In this document: piece by piece, positions 1 through 7,264 of the stretch
How positions within the stretch are numbered: position 1 is the first letter of the stretch
How the letters are laid out: each line of letters begins with the position of its first letter
Assembly (NCBI GenBank): GCA_963828385.1
Contig: CAWHEF010000002.1
Span: 2,294,001 to 2,358,000 of the forward strand
Reading direction: 5' to 3'
Length of the DNA: 64,000 nucleotides
Source: Bog-756 sp963828385
GTDB taxonomy: Bacteria; Actinomycetota; Acidimicrobiia; Acidimicrobiales; RAAP-2
Notes under the pieces: model-generated
Told to the model about the DNA's origin: nothing
Databases searched by the model: none
Seen by the model: the letters and a program-made list of their open reading frames with translations, nothing else
Translations under genes and position numbers: made by a program

Positions 1-522
1 TTGCGCAAGCCGGTCGTGGCCGCCGTCAACGGTCCGGCCGCCGGCATCGGCTTCGCCCTGGCCTGTTACTGCGACGTCCGCCTGGCCGCCGCCGGGGCCA
101 AGCTCACGACAGCGCACGGGAAGCTGGGGCTGCCCTGCGCGTTCGGCCTCGCCTGGCTGCTTCCCCGATTGGTGGGACTGGGCCGGGTCACGGACCTCAT
201 CCTTTCCAGTCGGACCTTCACCGCCGAGGAGGCACTGGCCATGGGACTCGTGCTCGACGTCGTCCCCCGCACCGATCTTTCCGATCGGGCCCAGTCCTAC
301 GCCGAGTCGCTCGCGACCTCGGTCTCGCCGGCTTCGCTCGCCGCCTCCAAGCGCCAGGTCTACGAGGCGTTGCATTCCTCGGCGTCCGAGTCGGTGGAGG
401 CGGCGCAGCGCCTGCTCGACCCGATGATGGCCGGCGACGACTACCGGGAAGGAGTAGCCGCCCTGCGCCAGAAGCGGCCACCCCGCTTCGCTGATCTGGC
501 GGCGCCGTCGGCCCAGGCCTGA
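1..522 (+). CDS. Enoyl-CoA hydratase/isomerase family protein, 5' end outside window
   Basis: C-terminal 173 residues of a crotonase-fold protein, which hydrates or isomerises enoyl-CoA thioesters in fatty-acid or related acyl-CoA breakdown in the cytosol. The visible start KPVVAAVNGPAAGIGFALA is the classic crotonase segment that forms the oxyanion hole, followed by the CDVRLAA strand and the later FTAEEALAMGLV motif typical of the family. Family members are about 255-270 residues, so roughly 80-90 N-terminal residues lie left of base 1. The TTG at base 1 is simply the window edge. The stop TGA is at 520-522. The exact substrate cannot be told. A convergent ArsR-type gene follows 36 bases downstream. 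Confidence 0.88.
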   Translation: MRKPVVAAVNGPAAGIGFALACYCDVRLAAAGAKLTTAHGKLGLPCAFGLAWLLPRLVGLGRVTDLILSSRTFTAEEALAMGLVLDVVPRTDLSDRAQSYAESLATSVSPASLAASKRQVYEALHSSASESVEAAQRLLDPMMAGDDYREGVAALRQKRPPRFADLAAPSAQA

Positions 523-558
523 CCGGCCCTTCTCACGGCTCGGGCCACGCCGGCCGCC

Positions 559-1311
559 TCACGAGTACATGAGCGACCCGGGGGTGGTGAGCAGCTCGCC
601 GGTCTCGAGCCACGTCTTCAGCCCCGAGAGGATCATCGGCCAGCCTCCGTAGAGCTCGTCATTGGCCCCGTCGCGGAGCTGGTCATGGGTCACGATGAGC
701 CGGCACGAGTCACCCACCGGTTCGATCTCCCAGGTGACCCTCGTCGTGCCCTCTGCCCGGACGTCGTCGCTCCACTGCGCCACCATGGTGTGGACGAGCC
801 GGCGGGGAGGATCACCCTCCAAGACCTCGCCCTCAGCCAGAAGGGCCGTCCCGTCCCGAGCCGTCTGGCGGATGTGCGAACCGGGTGTCCAGGCCGATTC
901 GACCGACGCCCCGAAGCTGTACTTCGCTCTTACTTCGGGGTCGGTGATCGCCTCCCACAGCCGTTCGGGCGTGGTGCGGATGTAGATCTCGAAGACCTTC
1001 TCCATGGTGCTCTCCAATCTGCGCTTGAGATCGCCGAGCCCGGCAGCCCACGGCTCGGCGTACTTGCTCACCCACCGGTCGTGGACGAGCCGGATCGGGA
1101 CCGGGTTCAAGAAGTGGAGCTTCTCCCGGCCGCGTCGCCTGGTGACGACGAGGCCCGCCCGTTCCAGCAGCTGGAGATGCTTCATCACGCCGAAGCGGGA
1201 CATGGCGAACCGCCCCTCGAGGGAGGACAACGTCTGGCCGTCCTCGCCGTAGAGCTCGTCCAGAAGTGCCCTCCTGGTGGGATCGGCCAGCGCCTTGAAC
1301 ACTGCATCCAC
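559..1311 (-). CDS. ArsR-family HTH regulator fused to SRPBCC (AHSA1-like) domain
   Basis: About 250 residues in two parts. Residues 1-90 are a winged-helix ArsR domain (FKALADPTRRALLDEL, then a recognition-helix region SRFGVMKHLQLLERAGLV). Residues about 105-250 are an SRPBCC/AHSA1 hydrophobic-pocket domain (VFEIYIRTTPERLWEAITDP). The fusion is a known family in which the START-like pocket presumably senses a small hydrophobic ligand and modulates DNA binding; the ligand is unknown. I chose GTG at 1311 rather than the in-frame ATG at 1320. The reason is that a perfect TATAAT box at 1319-1324 overlaps that ATG and puts the transcription start on the GTG. The family also usually begins M-D-A-V-F-K-A-L-A-D, which matches. 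No metal-binding CxC motif is visible, so it is not a metal sensor of the classic ArsR kind. Confidence 0.9.
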   Translation of the reverse strand: MDAVFKALADPTRRALLDELYGEDGQTLSSLEGRFAMSRFGVMKHLQLLERAGLVVTRRRGREKLHFLNPVPIRLVHDRWVSKYAEPWAAGLGDLKRRLESTMEKVFEIYIRTTPERLWEAITDPEVRAKYSFGASVESAWTPGSHIRQTARDGTALLAEGEVLEGDPPRRLVHTMVAQWSDDVRAEGTTRVTWEIEPVGDSCRLIVTHDQLRDGANDELYGGWPMILSGLKTWLETGELLTTPGSLMYS

Positions 1312-1347
1312 GCCGGCCATTATATGTGACTATTTGGTCACCTTCAA
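1311..1347 (-). promoter_or_regulatory. Leaderless promoter with operator-like dyad for the ArsR-SRPBCC gene
   Basis: On the minus strand: -35 TTGAAG at 1347-1342, a 17-base spacer, and -10 TATAAT at 1324-1319. The predicted start falls at or near the GTG at 1311. The spacer holds a perfect inverted repeat GTGAC-N6-GTCAC (1326-1341). A dimeric ArsR protein bound there would block RNA polymerase, so autorepression is likely. No Shine-Dalgarno sequence precedes the GTG. Confidence 0.7.
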
Positions 1348-1440
1348 GACCCGTCGGTGCGGGCACGCCTGGAACGGCCGGTGGCGGCGCGCGAGAGCTG
1401 GAGCGGGCACCACCGCCGATCCAGGAGCCGAAGGGTGCCC

Positions 1441-1447
1441 GAGGAGG
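1441..1447 (+). promoter_or_regulatory. Ribosome-binding site deciding the start of the 1454 gene
   Basis: GAGGAGG lies 6 bases before the ATG at 1454. The in-frame ATG at 1448 directly abuts the site and is too close to be used, so 1454 is the start. Confidence 0.7.
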
Positions 1448-1453
1448 ATGAGC

Positions 1454-2252
1454 ATGCCGGTACTCAGCTGGGCCGCCCACCACCGGCTCCTGACGTTCGG
1501 ACTGGGCATCGCCCTGGTGATTGTGGCCGTGGCCGCCGGCGTGTGGTTCTTCGTGCTCCGGAGCCCGGGGACCCCCTTCGGCGTGAAGCAGGCCCTTCGC
1601 CTCTACCGGCTCGATCAGCGCAACGCCAAGCCTCGTGCTCCGAGGCTGCCGGCGCCGGGTGTCTACCGCTACCGGACGGTGGGGGGTGAGCAGCTGAGCG
1701 TCGGGGGCATCACGCGCTCCGTTCCCCTCGGCCACGGAGATGGTGGTCACCGAAGGCAGCTGTGCCACGGTCGCATGGGAGCCCATCGAGGAGCACGTCG
1801 AAGAGCTGGTGCTTTGTCCGGTCGGAGGCGGTGGGCTCAGCATGATGTCGGCCACCACCGAAGAGCAGATCGCCGGGGTCACCGACACCAACGTGATCTC
1901 GTGCCCCGCCACCACCTATTTCACTCCGCCCGATCCGACCGTCGGGCACGTGTGGTCGTCGAGTTGCTCCGCGCCCGACCAGCGGGTCTCCGTCACCGGC
2001 CGGGTGCTGGGCATGGGCACCGTCACCGTCGCCGGGCAGAAGCTCTCGGCCCTCCACACCCGGATCGTGCTCTCGCTGTCGGGAGCCGAGACGGGTACCA
2101 GCCCGACGGACTATTGGGTCGTTCCCGGTAATGGCCTCATCCTGAAAGAGCAAGAGACGGTCCACATCTCCCAGAAGACCGGACCACTCGGATCGGTCCG
2201 CTACGACGAGCGGACCGACCTGGTACTGACCTCGGCCACCCCCTCGGTCTGA
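1454..2252 (+). pseudogene. Membrane-anchored hypothetical protein, one frameshift
   Basis: About 265 residues once repaired. It has a short cytoplasmic N terminus, one membrane helix at about residues 12-37 (hydrophobic stretch ending GVWFFVLRS), then an extracellular part of mixed beta character with five cysteines and no recognised domain (CPVGGGGLSM, YWVVPGNGLILKE). The reading frame breaks at the C run 1724-1727. Removing one C joins GITRSVP to SATEMVVTEG and restores an open frame to the TGA at 2250-2252. This is probably a secreted or surface-anchored actinobacterial protein of unknown role. It stands alone between a divergent regulator and a convergent exporter. The single homopolymer shift looks like a sequence error rather than a dead gene. 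Confidence 0.6.
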
Positions 2253-2301
2253 TCGGGCGACCCACCGGTCCCCGGGCGCCGCACCGACCGGACACCAGGC
2301 G

Positions 2302-4098
2302 CTAGTCGACGAGGAAGCCGCCCGACTGGTGCTGCCACAGCCTGGCGTAGGTGCCCCTGCCCCCGGTGGAGAGGAGCTGGCGGTGGGTGCCCTCCTCGAC
2401 GATGCGGCCTCGGTCGAGCACCACGATCCGGTCCATGTGGGCGATGGTCGAGAGCCGGTGGGCGATGACGAGCGCCGTCGAACCGGCCATGAGCCGCCAC
2501 ATCGCCTCTTGGACGAGGTGCTCGGACTCCGAGTCGAGCGCCGAAGTTGCCTCGTCGAGGACGAGCACCGGAGCGCGCTTGGCCATGGCCTGGGCGATCG
2601 CCACCCGCTGCCGCTGTCCGCCCGAGAGCTTGAGTCCCCGTTCGCCGACGACGGTGTCGTACCCGTCGGGCAGGTCGTAGACGAATTCCTCGACGTGGGC
2701 CGCCTTTCCCACCTCCGCCACCATTTCGCCGTCGACCTCGTCCAGGCCGTAGCAGATGTTCTCGGCGATGGTGCGGTGCAGCAGCTGAGGGTCCTGGGAG
2801 ACGTAGGAGACATTCCGGCGCAGGGATTCGAGGGTCACGGTCCGCACGTCTTGGCCGTCGAACAGGATGCTGCCGCCGTCGACGTCCATGAACCGGAGCA
2901 GCAGCCTCGACAGGGTCGACTTCCCCGACCCGGACCCTCCGACGAGTGCCACGTGCTCACCGGGGTCAACGGTGAGGGCCAGCCCGTCGAAGAGCGGCGT
3001 ACCGCGGTGGTACCCGAAGACGATCCGGTCGAAGACGACTCCGCCGCCCCTCGTCTCGAGGGGGACGGCGCCGAGAGTGTCGGTGATCTCTGCCGGCTCG
3101 GCAGCGATGGCGGCGAACTTGGCCGCACGCCCGAGGGCTCGGGCGAATGAGCGCAGGTGCTCGAAGGACTGCTCGAGGGCGAACGCGACCTGGGCGGCGT
3201 AGTAGAGGACGAGATAGATGGCGGCGGTCGACGCCCAATGATGGATGGCCATCGTCGTGCCCGCGATCAGCGCCAACAAGGTGGTGACGACGATGGTCGT
3301 CTCCAGCTGGAGCTGCGTGCGCATGAAGATGGAGCGGGCCCCGAGGTCGGCGGTCACGGCGTCGCTCATCAGTCGTCGGACCGTCGCCCGCTCCTGCTCC
3401 TCGCCGGCGGCGGCACGCACGGAGGTGAGGTTGGTGACCGTGTCCGACACCACGCCGGTGGCCCGGGAATGCCGGTCCTCGAACTCCTGTGAGGCGGCCC
3501 GCACCTGTGGCAGACGGCGCGACAGGACGAAGGTGAATCCCCCCACCATCACCAACAGGGCGACGGCGGCGGGCCATGCGTAGAACGCCAGCACACCGCA
3601 GGCCGCCAGGACCAGCACGACCACGGGCACGAGCCCCCACGAGGCCACGTCGACCATCTCGGCGAAGGCCCACGAGTAATTGCCCAGCGAGGACAGCACT
3701 TCGCCTGCCGGATGGTCGAGATGCCACCGATAGCTGAGCGACAGCAGGTGCTCGTAGCCGTTCGTGATGCCGGTGGCGAAGGACCGGACGCACGCGCCCC
3801 ATTCGAGCCATCCCGCCACCCGCCACAGGGCCACGGACACCATGCCGGTGAGGGCGTAGGCGATCAGGAGCGCCCCGAAGGTGCTCCACTCGTCGACCGG
3901 AGCCGAGCGCGGCAAGCTGGCAACCCGGCTGAGGATGGTGGCGAAGACGATCGGTCCGACCACGTCGGCCACGACGACGGCGCCCACCAGCACCAGCCAC
4001 GACGCCACCAACTTGTGACGGTTGCCTTCGACCTGGTCCCAGCAGTAGGCGACGGTGTCGGCGGCCGAAGCCGAGGGGAAATCGGAGAGTTGAGCCAT
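2302..4098 (-). CDS. ABC exporter, fused membrane and ATPase domains
   Basis: Half-transporter of 598 residues that would work as a homodimer or with a partner to export a lipid, peptide or drug-like compound. Residues about 25-330 form a six-helix type-1 exporter membrane domain. Residues 350-590 are the ATPase: Walker A GGSGSGKST (387-395), signature LSGGQRQR (491-498), Walker B VLVLDEATSALD (511-522) and H-loop histidine in IAHRLST (547). All catalytic residues are present. The start ATG at 4098 has an AAGGA-type site 9 bases upstream, embedded in a dyad. There is no partner gene alongside, which favours a homodimer. The substrate cannot be inferred. Confidence 0.88.
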   Translation of the reverse strand: MAQLSDFPSASAADTVAYCWDQVEGNRHKLVASWLVLVGAVVVADVVGPIVFATILSRVASLPRSAPVDEWSTFGALLIAYALTGMVSVALWRVAGWLEWGACVRSFATGITNGYEHLLSLSYRWHLDHPAGEVLSSLGNYSWAFAEMVDVASWGLVPVVVLVLAACGVLAFYAWPAAVALLVMVGGFTFVLSRRLPQVRAASQEFEDRHSRATGVVSDTVTNLTSVRAAAGEEQERATVRRLMSDAVTADLGARSIFMRTQLQLETTIVVTTLLALIAGTTMAIHHWASTAAIYLVLYYAAQVAFALEQSFEHLRSFARALGRAAKFAAIAAEPAEITDTLGAVPLETRGGGVVFDRIVFGYHRGTPLFDGLALTVDPGEHVALVGGSGSGKSTLSRLLLRFMDVDGGSILFDGQDVRTVTLESLRRNVSYVSQDPQLLHRTIAENICYGLDEVDGEMVAEVGKAAHVEEFVYDLPDGYDTVVGERGLKLSGGQRQRVAIAQAMAKRAPVLVLDEATSALDSESEHLVQEAMWRLMAGSTALVIAHRLSTIAHMDRIVVLDRGRIVEEGTHRQLLSTGGRGTYARLWQHQSGGFLVD

Positions 4099-4104
4099 GA
4101 AACG

Positions 4105-4119
4105 GTTCCTTCGAGGAAC
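4105..4119 (-). promoter_or_regulatory. Hairpin overlapping the ribosome-binding site of the ABC exporter
   Basis: GTTCCT-TCG-AGGAAC is a perfect 6-bp inverted repeat just upstream of the exporter start. On the minus strand the AAGGA ribosome-binding core lies in one arm, so folding would hide it. It could equally be a small operator. Confidence 0.4.
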
Positions 4120-4430
4120 ACGGGCGACTCGGCGTCACGGCGACACGCCGATGAGGGGTGCCGACAACGCCGGTCGGAGCGGAACGGGAACGATGGGCGT
4201 GCGTGACGCCCGGTGGACCGGGACCGGCCCCGCGATCAGGTCAGCAGGGCGGTGATCGGGCCGGCCGCCGGGGTGGAGGTGACGGGCTTCACCGTCGCGT
4301 CCTCCCCGTCTCCCCCACAAACGGCGTGACGGACCCGGTGGTGAACACGGTGCGCTGTGATTCGATCATCGTCATCACCGGGCCGGTCTCTCGCGGGTCG
4401 TTCCTTCGTCAGCCGAGCTCCCATGCTATC

Positions 4431-4463
4431 TCACGAGACACGGTCCCTCACGAGACACGGTCC
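4431..4463. repeat. 17-bp tandem repeat, two copies
   Basis: TCACGAGACACGGTCC occurs at 4431-4446 and again at 4448-4463, separated by one C. It lies about 30 bases downstream of the phosphofructokinase stop. Function unknown. Confidence 0.8.
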
Positions 4464-4492
4464 GGCGGCCCGCTCGGGCCTCCGGCCTGCGG

Positions 4493-5539
4493 TCAACCGA
4501 GGTATGGAGCAGCCACGTCTCGGAACAGGGTGAGGTCGACCGTCTTCGGGGTGCCCGTCGCCTCGGCCAGGGGGATCCGGACGATCTTACCGGCCCGGAG
4601 CGCCATCATCGTGCCGAGGTCACCTTGGTGGACGGCGGCGAGGGCCTCGGCTCCGAATCGGGTGGCGAGGACCCGATCGAAGGCGGTCGGCGTCCCGCCC
4701 CTCTGGATGTGGCCGAGCACGGTCGCCCGCGACTCGAACCCGGTGCGTTGCTCGATTTCGCCGGCGAGGAGGGCCCCGATTCCGCCGAGACGAGGGTGGC
4801 CGAACTCGTCCACCCCGGGACCGGCCGCATGCGCTTGTCCCGCCCCGTCGGCGGCATCGGCCACCTTGGCCCCCTCCGCTACCACCACCGTCGAGAAGTA
4901 CCGACCGCCGGCGTGCCGGCGGACCAGTCGCTCGCACACCGCCTCGATGGAGAAGGGGACCTCGGGCACGAGGATCTCGGCGGCACCTCCGGCCATTCCG
5001 GCGAACACGGCGATGTGGCCGACGTTGCGGCCCATGACCTCGCAGACCATGACCCTGTGGTGGGACTCGGCCGTGGTCTGCAATCGATCGATGGCCTCGG
5101 TGGCGATCTGCACGGCGGTGTCGAACCCGAAGGTCACCTCGGTGCCGGCCAGGTCGTTGTCGATCGTCTTCGGCACTCCCACCACGGGCACGCCCTGGTC
5201 GTACAGCTTCGCCCCCGCCCCCAAGGTGTCATCGCCCCCCACCGCCACCAGGGCGTCGAGCCCGAGGCTGGCGAGCTCCTCCTTCACGCGTCGGGGGCCG
5301 TCATCGGCGGAGTACGGATTGGTACACGACGATCCGAGGATGGTCCCTCCCCGGGTGAGGATGTTGCGGCATCGTTCGGGGTCGAGCTCGACGTACCTGT
5401 TGTCGAGCACGCCCCGCCAGCCGTCGACGAAGCCGACGCAGGTGTCACCGTGGACGACCGATCCGGCCACCGTCACGGCCCGGATGACGGCGTTGAGGCC
5501 CGGACAGTCCCCTCCGCCGGTCAGGATCCCGATCCGCAT
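4493..5539 (-). CDS. 6-phosphofructokinase, PPi-type active-site residues
   Basis: 348 residues of the PfkA family, converting fructose 6-phosphate to fructose 1,6-bisphosphate in glycolysis. Motifs: GILTGGGDCPGLNAVIR at the N terminus, GGDDT (101-105), PKTIDND (123-129, catalytic Asp127), EVMGRNVGHIA and LGHIQRGGTPTAFDR. ATP-dependent enzymes carry Gly104 and usually Gly124. Here residue 104 is Asp and 124 is Lys, the pair tied to pyrophosphate use in this family, so a reversible PPi-dependent enzyme is expected. Numbering from MRIG reproduces these positions exactly, which is why I start at 5539; the in-frame ATG at 5548 would add three residues. The gene stands alone. Confidence 0.88.
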   Translation of the reverse strand: MRIGILTGGGDCPGLNAVIRAVTVAGSVVHGDTCVGFVDGWRGVLDNRYVELDPERCRNILTRGGTILGSSCTNPYSADDGPRRVKEELASLGLDALVAVGGDDTLGAGAKLYDQGVPVVGVPKTIDNDLAGTEVTFGFDTAVQIATEAIDRLQTTAESHHRVMVCEVMGRNVGHIAVFAGMAGGAAEILVPEVPFSIEAVCERLVRRHAGGRYFSTVVVAEGAKVADAADGAGQAHAAGPGVDEFGHPRLGGIGALLAGEIEQRTGFESRATVLGHIQRGGTPTAFDRVLATRFGAEALAAVHQGDLGTMMALRAGKIVRIPLAEATGTPKTVDLTLFRDVAAPYLG

Positions 5540-5564
5540 ACCGCCCATGAAACCACGCAGGCAG

Positions 5565-5610
5565 GCGTGGCCGGCGGCCATTTCCGGGCGTGGCCGGCCG
5601 CCATTTCCGG
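5565..5610. repeat. 23-bp tandem repeat, two copies
   Basis: Copies at 5565-5587 and 5588-5610 share GCGTGGCCGG, then CATTTCCGG, and differ at one base (CGG against CCG). They lie just upstream of the phosphofructokinase start. Confidence 0.75.
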
Positions 5611-5752
5611 CGTCGGAGAGCGCGCTCGGTCCGGTTGTCGACCGTAGCCGAGCGGGGGTCTGCCGCCTGGCCTTCGACCGGGGGCTGGCCAAGGCCATTC
5701 GGTTCCACCTTGGAGGGGCGGCACCTCTAACCACCCTCCTGGCCGCATCTGA

Positions 5753-5773
5753 GAGGTGCAGACGCTGCACCTC
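5753..5773. promoter_or_regulatory. Perfect 21-bp dyad, operator- or terminator-like
   Basis: GAGGTGCAG-ACG-CTGCACCTC: 9-bp arms and a 3-base centre between two divergent genes. There is no T tract, so a protein-binding site is more likely than a terminator. Confidence 0.5.
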
Positions 5774-5814
5774 CCATTGAACACCCGTCGCGAGCCCGTG
5801 TCATCACTTTCTTC

Positions 5815-5844
5815 TCTCTGTGTGTTGCCTTCTCTGTGTGTTGC
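5815..5844. repeat. 16-bp tandem repeat, two copies
   Basis: TCTCTGTGTGTTGC at 5815-5828 and 5831-5844, spaced by CT. Unusually pyrimidine-rich and T/G-rich for this genome. Role unknown. Confidence 0.75.
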
Positions 5845-5904
5845 GCCATCTGTGGTGCGCTCTGCGAACGTCGGCGGGCTCGCGGTGGTGACGCCCCCCG
5901 GCGG

Positions 5905-5917
5905 TAGCCTGGTCCGA
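5905..5917 (+). promoter_or_regulatory. Leaderless -10 box, kinase-like gene
   Basis: TAGCCT at 5905-5910, then 6 bases, then ATG at 5917. No ribosome-binding site and no clear -35. Confidence 0.5.
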
Positions 5918-6624
5918 TGCCACCGATGCGTCCCCACGGGGCGCTCCTGGCCTCGGGCCGGGACTCGGACATCTTCGAGTACGGGCCGAGCCTCGTGCTG
6001 CGCCGGTCCCGCCGGGGTCACTCGATGGCCCAGGAAGCCAGGGCCATGGAGGCGGCGCGCAACGCCGGCTATCCGGTCCCGGCCGTCGACGAGGTCAGCG
6101 ACGACGGCAGCGACCTGGTCATGGAACGCATCGACGGCCCGTCGATGATGGACATGCTCGGCGCCCAGCCATGGCGCCTCGCCCGTTACGCCACCACCCT
6201 GGCCGACCTCCACCGCTCCCTGCACGAGATCGAGGCGCCTGGCTTCTTGCCCCCGGCGCCCGGCTCGGCCGGCTCGGCCCTCGTCCATCTCGACCTCCAC
6301 CCGATGAACGTCATCATCGGGGACAAGGGGCCAGTGGTGATCGACTGGCCCAACGCCGCCCATGGGGTCGGTGCCGTCGACGTCGCCGCCACCTGGGCTC
6401 TCATGGCCTGCGGGGCGATCCCGGTCTCGTCGCTCAAAGGGGCGATCCTCTCCCGGTTCCGCTCCTTGTTCGTGTCCCGCTTCCTCGCCCCGTTCGACGA
6501 GCGGTCGGTCCGGAGCGAGCTCCGCTCCTACGTGAACTGGAAGGTCGAGGACGAGAACATGAGCGAGGCCGAGTGCGCTGCCCTGCGGCGGCTGGGGGCG
6601 GCCAAGGCCATCGACACCGGGTGA
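5917..6624 (+). CDS. Small phosphotransferase of the APH/kinase-like fold
   Basis: 235 residues. The catalytic core of the aminoglycoside-phosphotransferase/lipopolysaccharide-kinase superfamily is visible: HLDLHPMNVII (Brenner-type catalytic loop, Asp as base, Asn for metal) followed by VVIDWPNA (metal-binding DFG equivalent, here IDW). The N-terminal lobe contains RRSRRGHSMAQEARAMEAARNAGYPVP, where the usual ATP-binding lysine and helix-C glutamate would be (Glu in QEARAM). It is shorter than true antibiotic kinases (about 260-300), so the substrate is unknown and resistance should not be assumed. The next gene overlaps it by 4 bases (GTGA at 6621-6624), so the two are translated together. 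Confidence 0.75.
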   Translation: MPPMRPHGALLASGRDSDIFEYGPSLVLRRSRRGHSMAQEARAMEAARNAGYPVPAVDEVSDDGSDLVMERIDGPSMMDMLGAQPWRLARYATTLADLHRSLHEIEAPGFLPPAPGSAGSALVHLDLHPMNVIIGDKGPVVIDWPNAAHGVGAVDVAATWALMACGAIPVSSLKGAILSRFRSLFVSRFLAPFDERSVRSELRSYVNWKVEDENMSEAECAALRRLGAAKAIDTG

Positions 6625-7262
6625 GCATCTCCGGCGTCTCCTTCGACCGGGCGGCCGACTTCTACGATGCGCCTCGTGGGCGTCGACTTGGCGCGGCCAT
6701 GATGAAGCGACTGCAGGCCAACGCCGGCGGGCAGAGGCCGGTGGCGCCGGCCCGGGCCGACGCCACCACCCTGCCCTTCGCCACCTCGTCGATAGGTGCC
6801 GTGCTGGCGTGCCACGTCCTCCATCTCATCCCCGGCTGGAGAGGCGTCGTCGACGAGGCGATGCGCGCCCTGCGCCCCGGCGGGCGCCTGCTCGTCGACT
6901 TCGGCGGGGCGATCGAGGCGCCGTGGAACCCGGCGGCCGAGCCGTGCTTCGAGCGGCACGGGGTGATCCGTACCAGGCCCGGCGCGTCCAGACCCGAGGA
7001 CGTCCGCCGCCACCTGCCGCCCGAGGTGACGATGCGGCCCCTTCCGCCCATCCCGATCACGGTGCGGCGGACGCTCGAAGGAGATCTCGACCAGTGGGAG
7101 CGCCAGGTCCACTCCTGGACGTGGCCCTACGGCCCCGAACAGATCGAGGCGGCCAGTGCCGACATCCGGCAATGGGCGACCGAGCACTCCTGGACCCCCG
7201 ACCGGGTCGTCGAACTCGACGGCGCCGTCCGGTGGTGGGCGTTCGAGCGGCCCGACGGCTGA
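6621..7262 (+). pseudogene. SAM-dependent methyltransferase lacking motif I
   Basis: 213 codons. The part after residue 30 is a normal class I methyltransferase: ADATTLPFATSSIGAVLACHVLHLIPGW, then ALRPGGRLLVDFGG (motifs II-III region) and a C-terminal half. Family members begin with F-D-R-x-A-x-x-Y-D, then about 35-45 residues containing the SAM-binding GxGxG strand and VGVD. Here VSFDRAADFYDAP runs straight into MMKRLQANAGG, and the GxGxG segment is absent. A remnant VGVDLAR can be read in the next frame at 6676-6696. This implies a large deletion plus a one-base deletion that happen to restore frame. As written it should not bind SAM. Assembly error is possible. Confidence 0.7.
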
Positions 7263-7264
7263 GC

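Larger units (their letters stand above)
4099..4492. other. Intergenic stretch with no supported gene
   Basis: 394 bases between the exporter start and the phosphofructokinase stop. Short open frames here have no coding character. It holds the hairpin at 4105-4119 and a 17-bp tandem repeat at 4431-4463. I see no clear terminator or RNA gene. Confidence 0.6.
5540..5916. other. Divergent intergenic region with repeats and a dyad
   Basis: 377 bases between the minus-strand phosphofructokinase and the plus-strand kinase-like gene. It holds a 23-bp tandem repeat (5565-5610), a perfect 9-bp-arm dyad (5753-5773), a 16-bp tandem repeat (5815-5844) and a -10 box at 5905-5910. No coding sequence is supported. 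Confidence 0.6.

Noticed and set aside
1448..1450. ATG at 1448 as start of the 1454 gene
   Set aside because: It touches the GAGGAGG site; 1454 has correct spacing.
4236..4424. Small minus-strand frame in the exporter/PFK gap
   Set aside because: No coding bias, ribosome-binding site or -10 box.
5917..6624. Antibiotic-resistance kinase
   Set aside because: The catalytic loop is of the APH fold, but the protein is short and lies in a housekeeping setting; no resistance family is matched.
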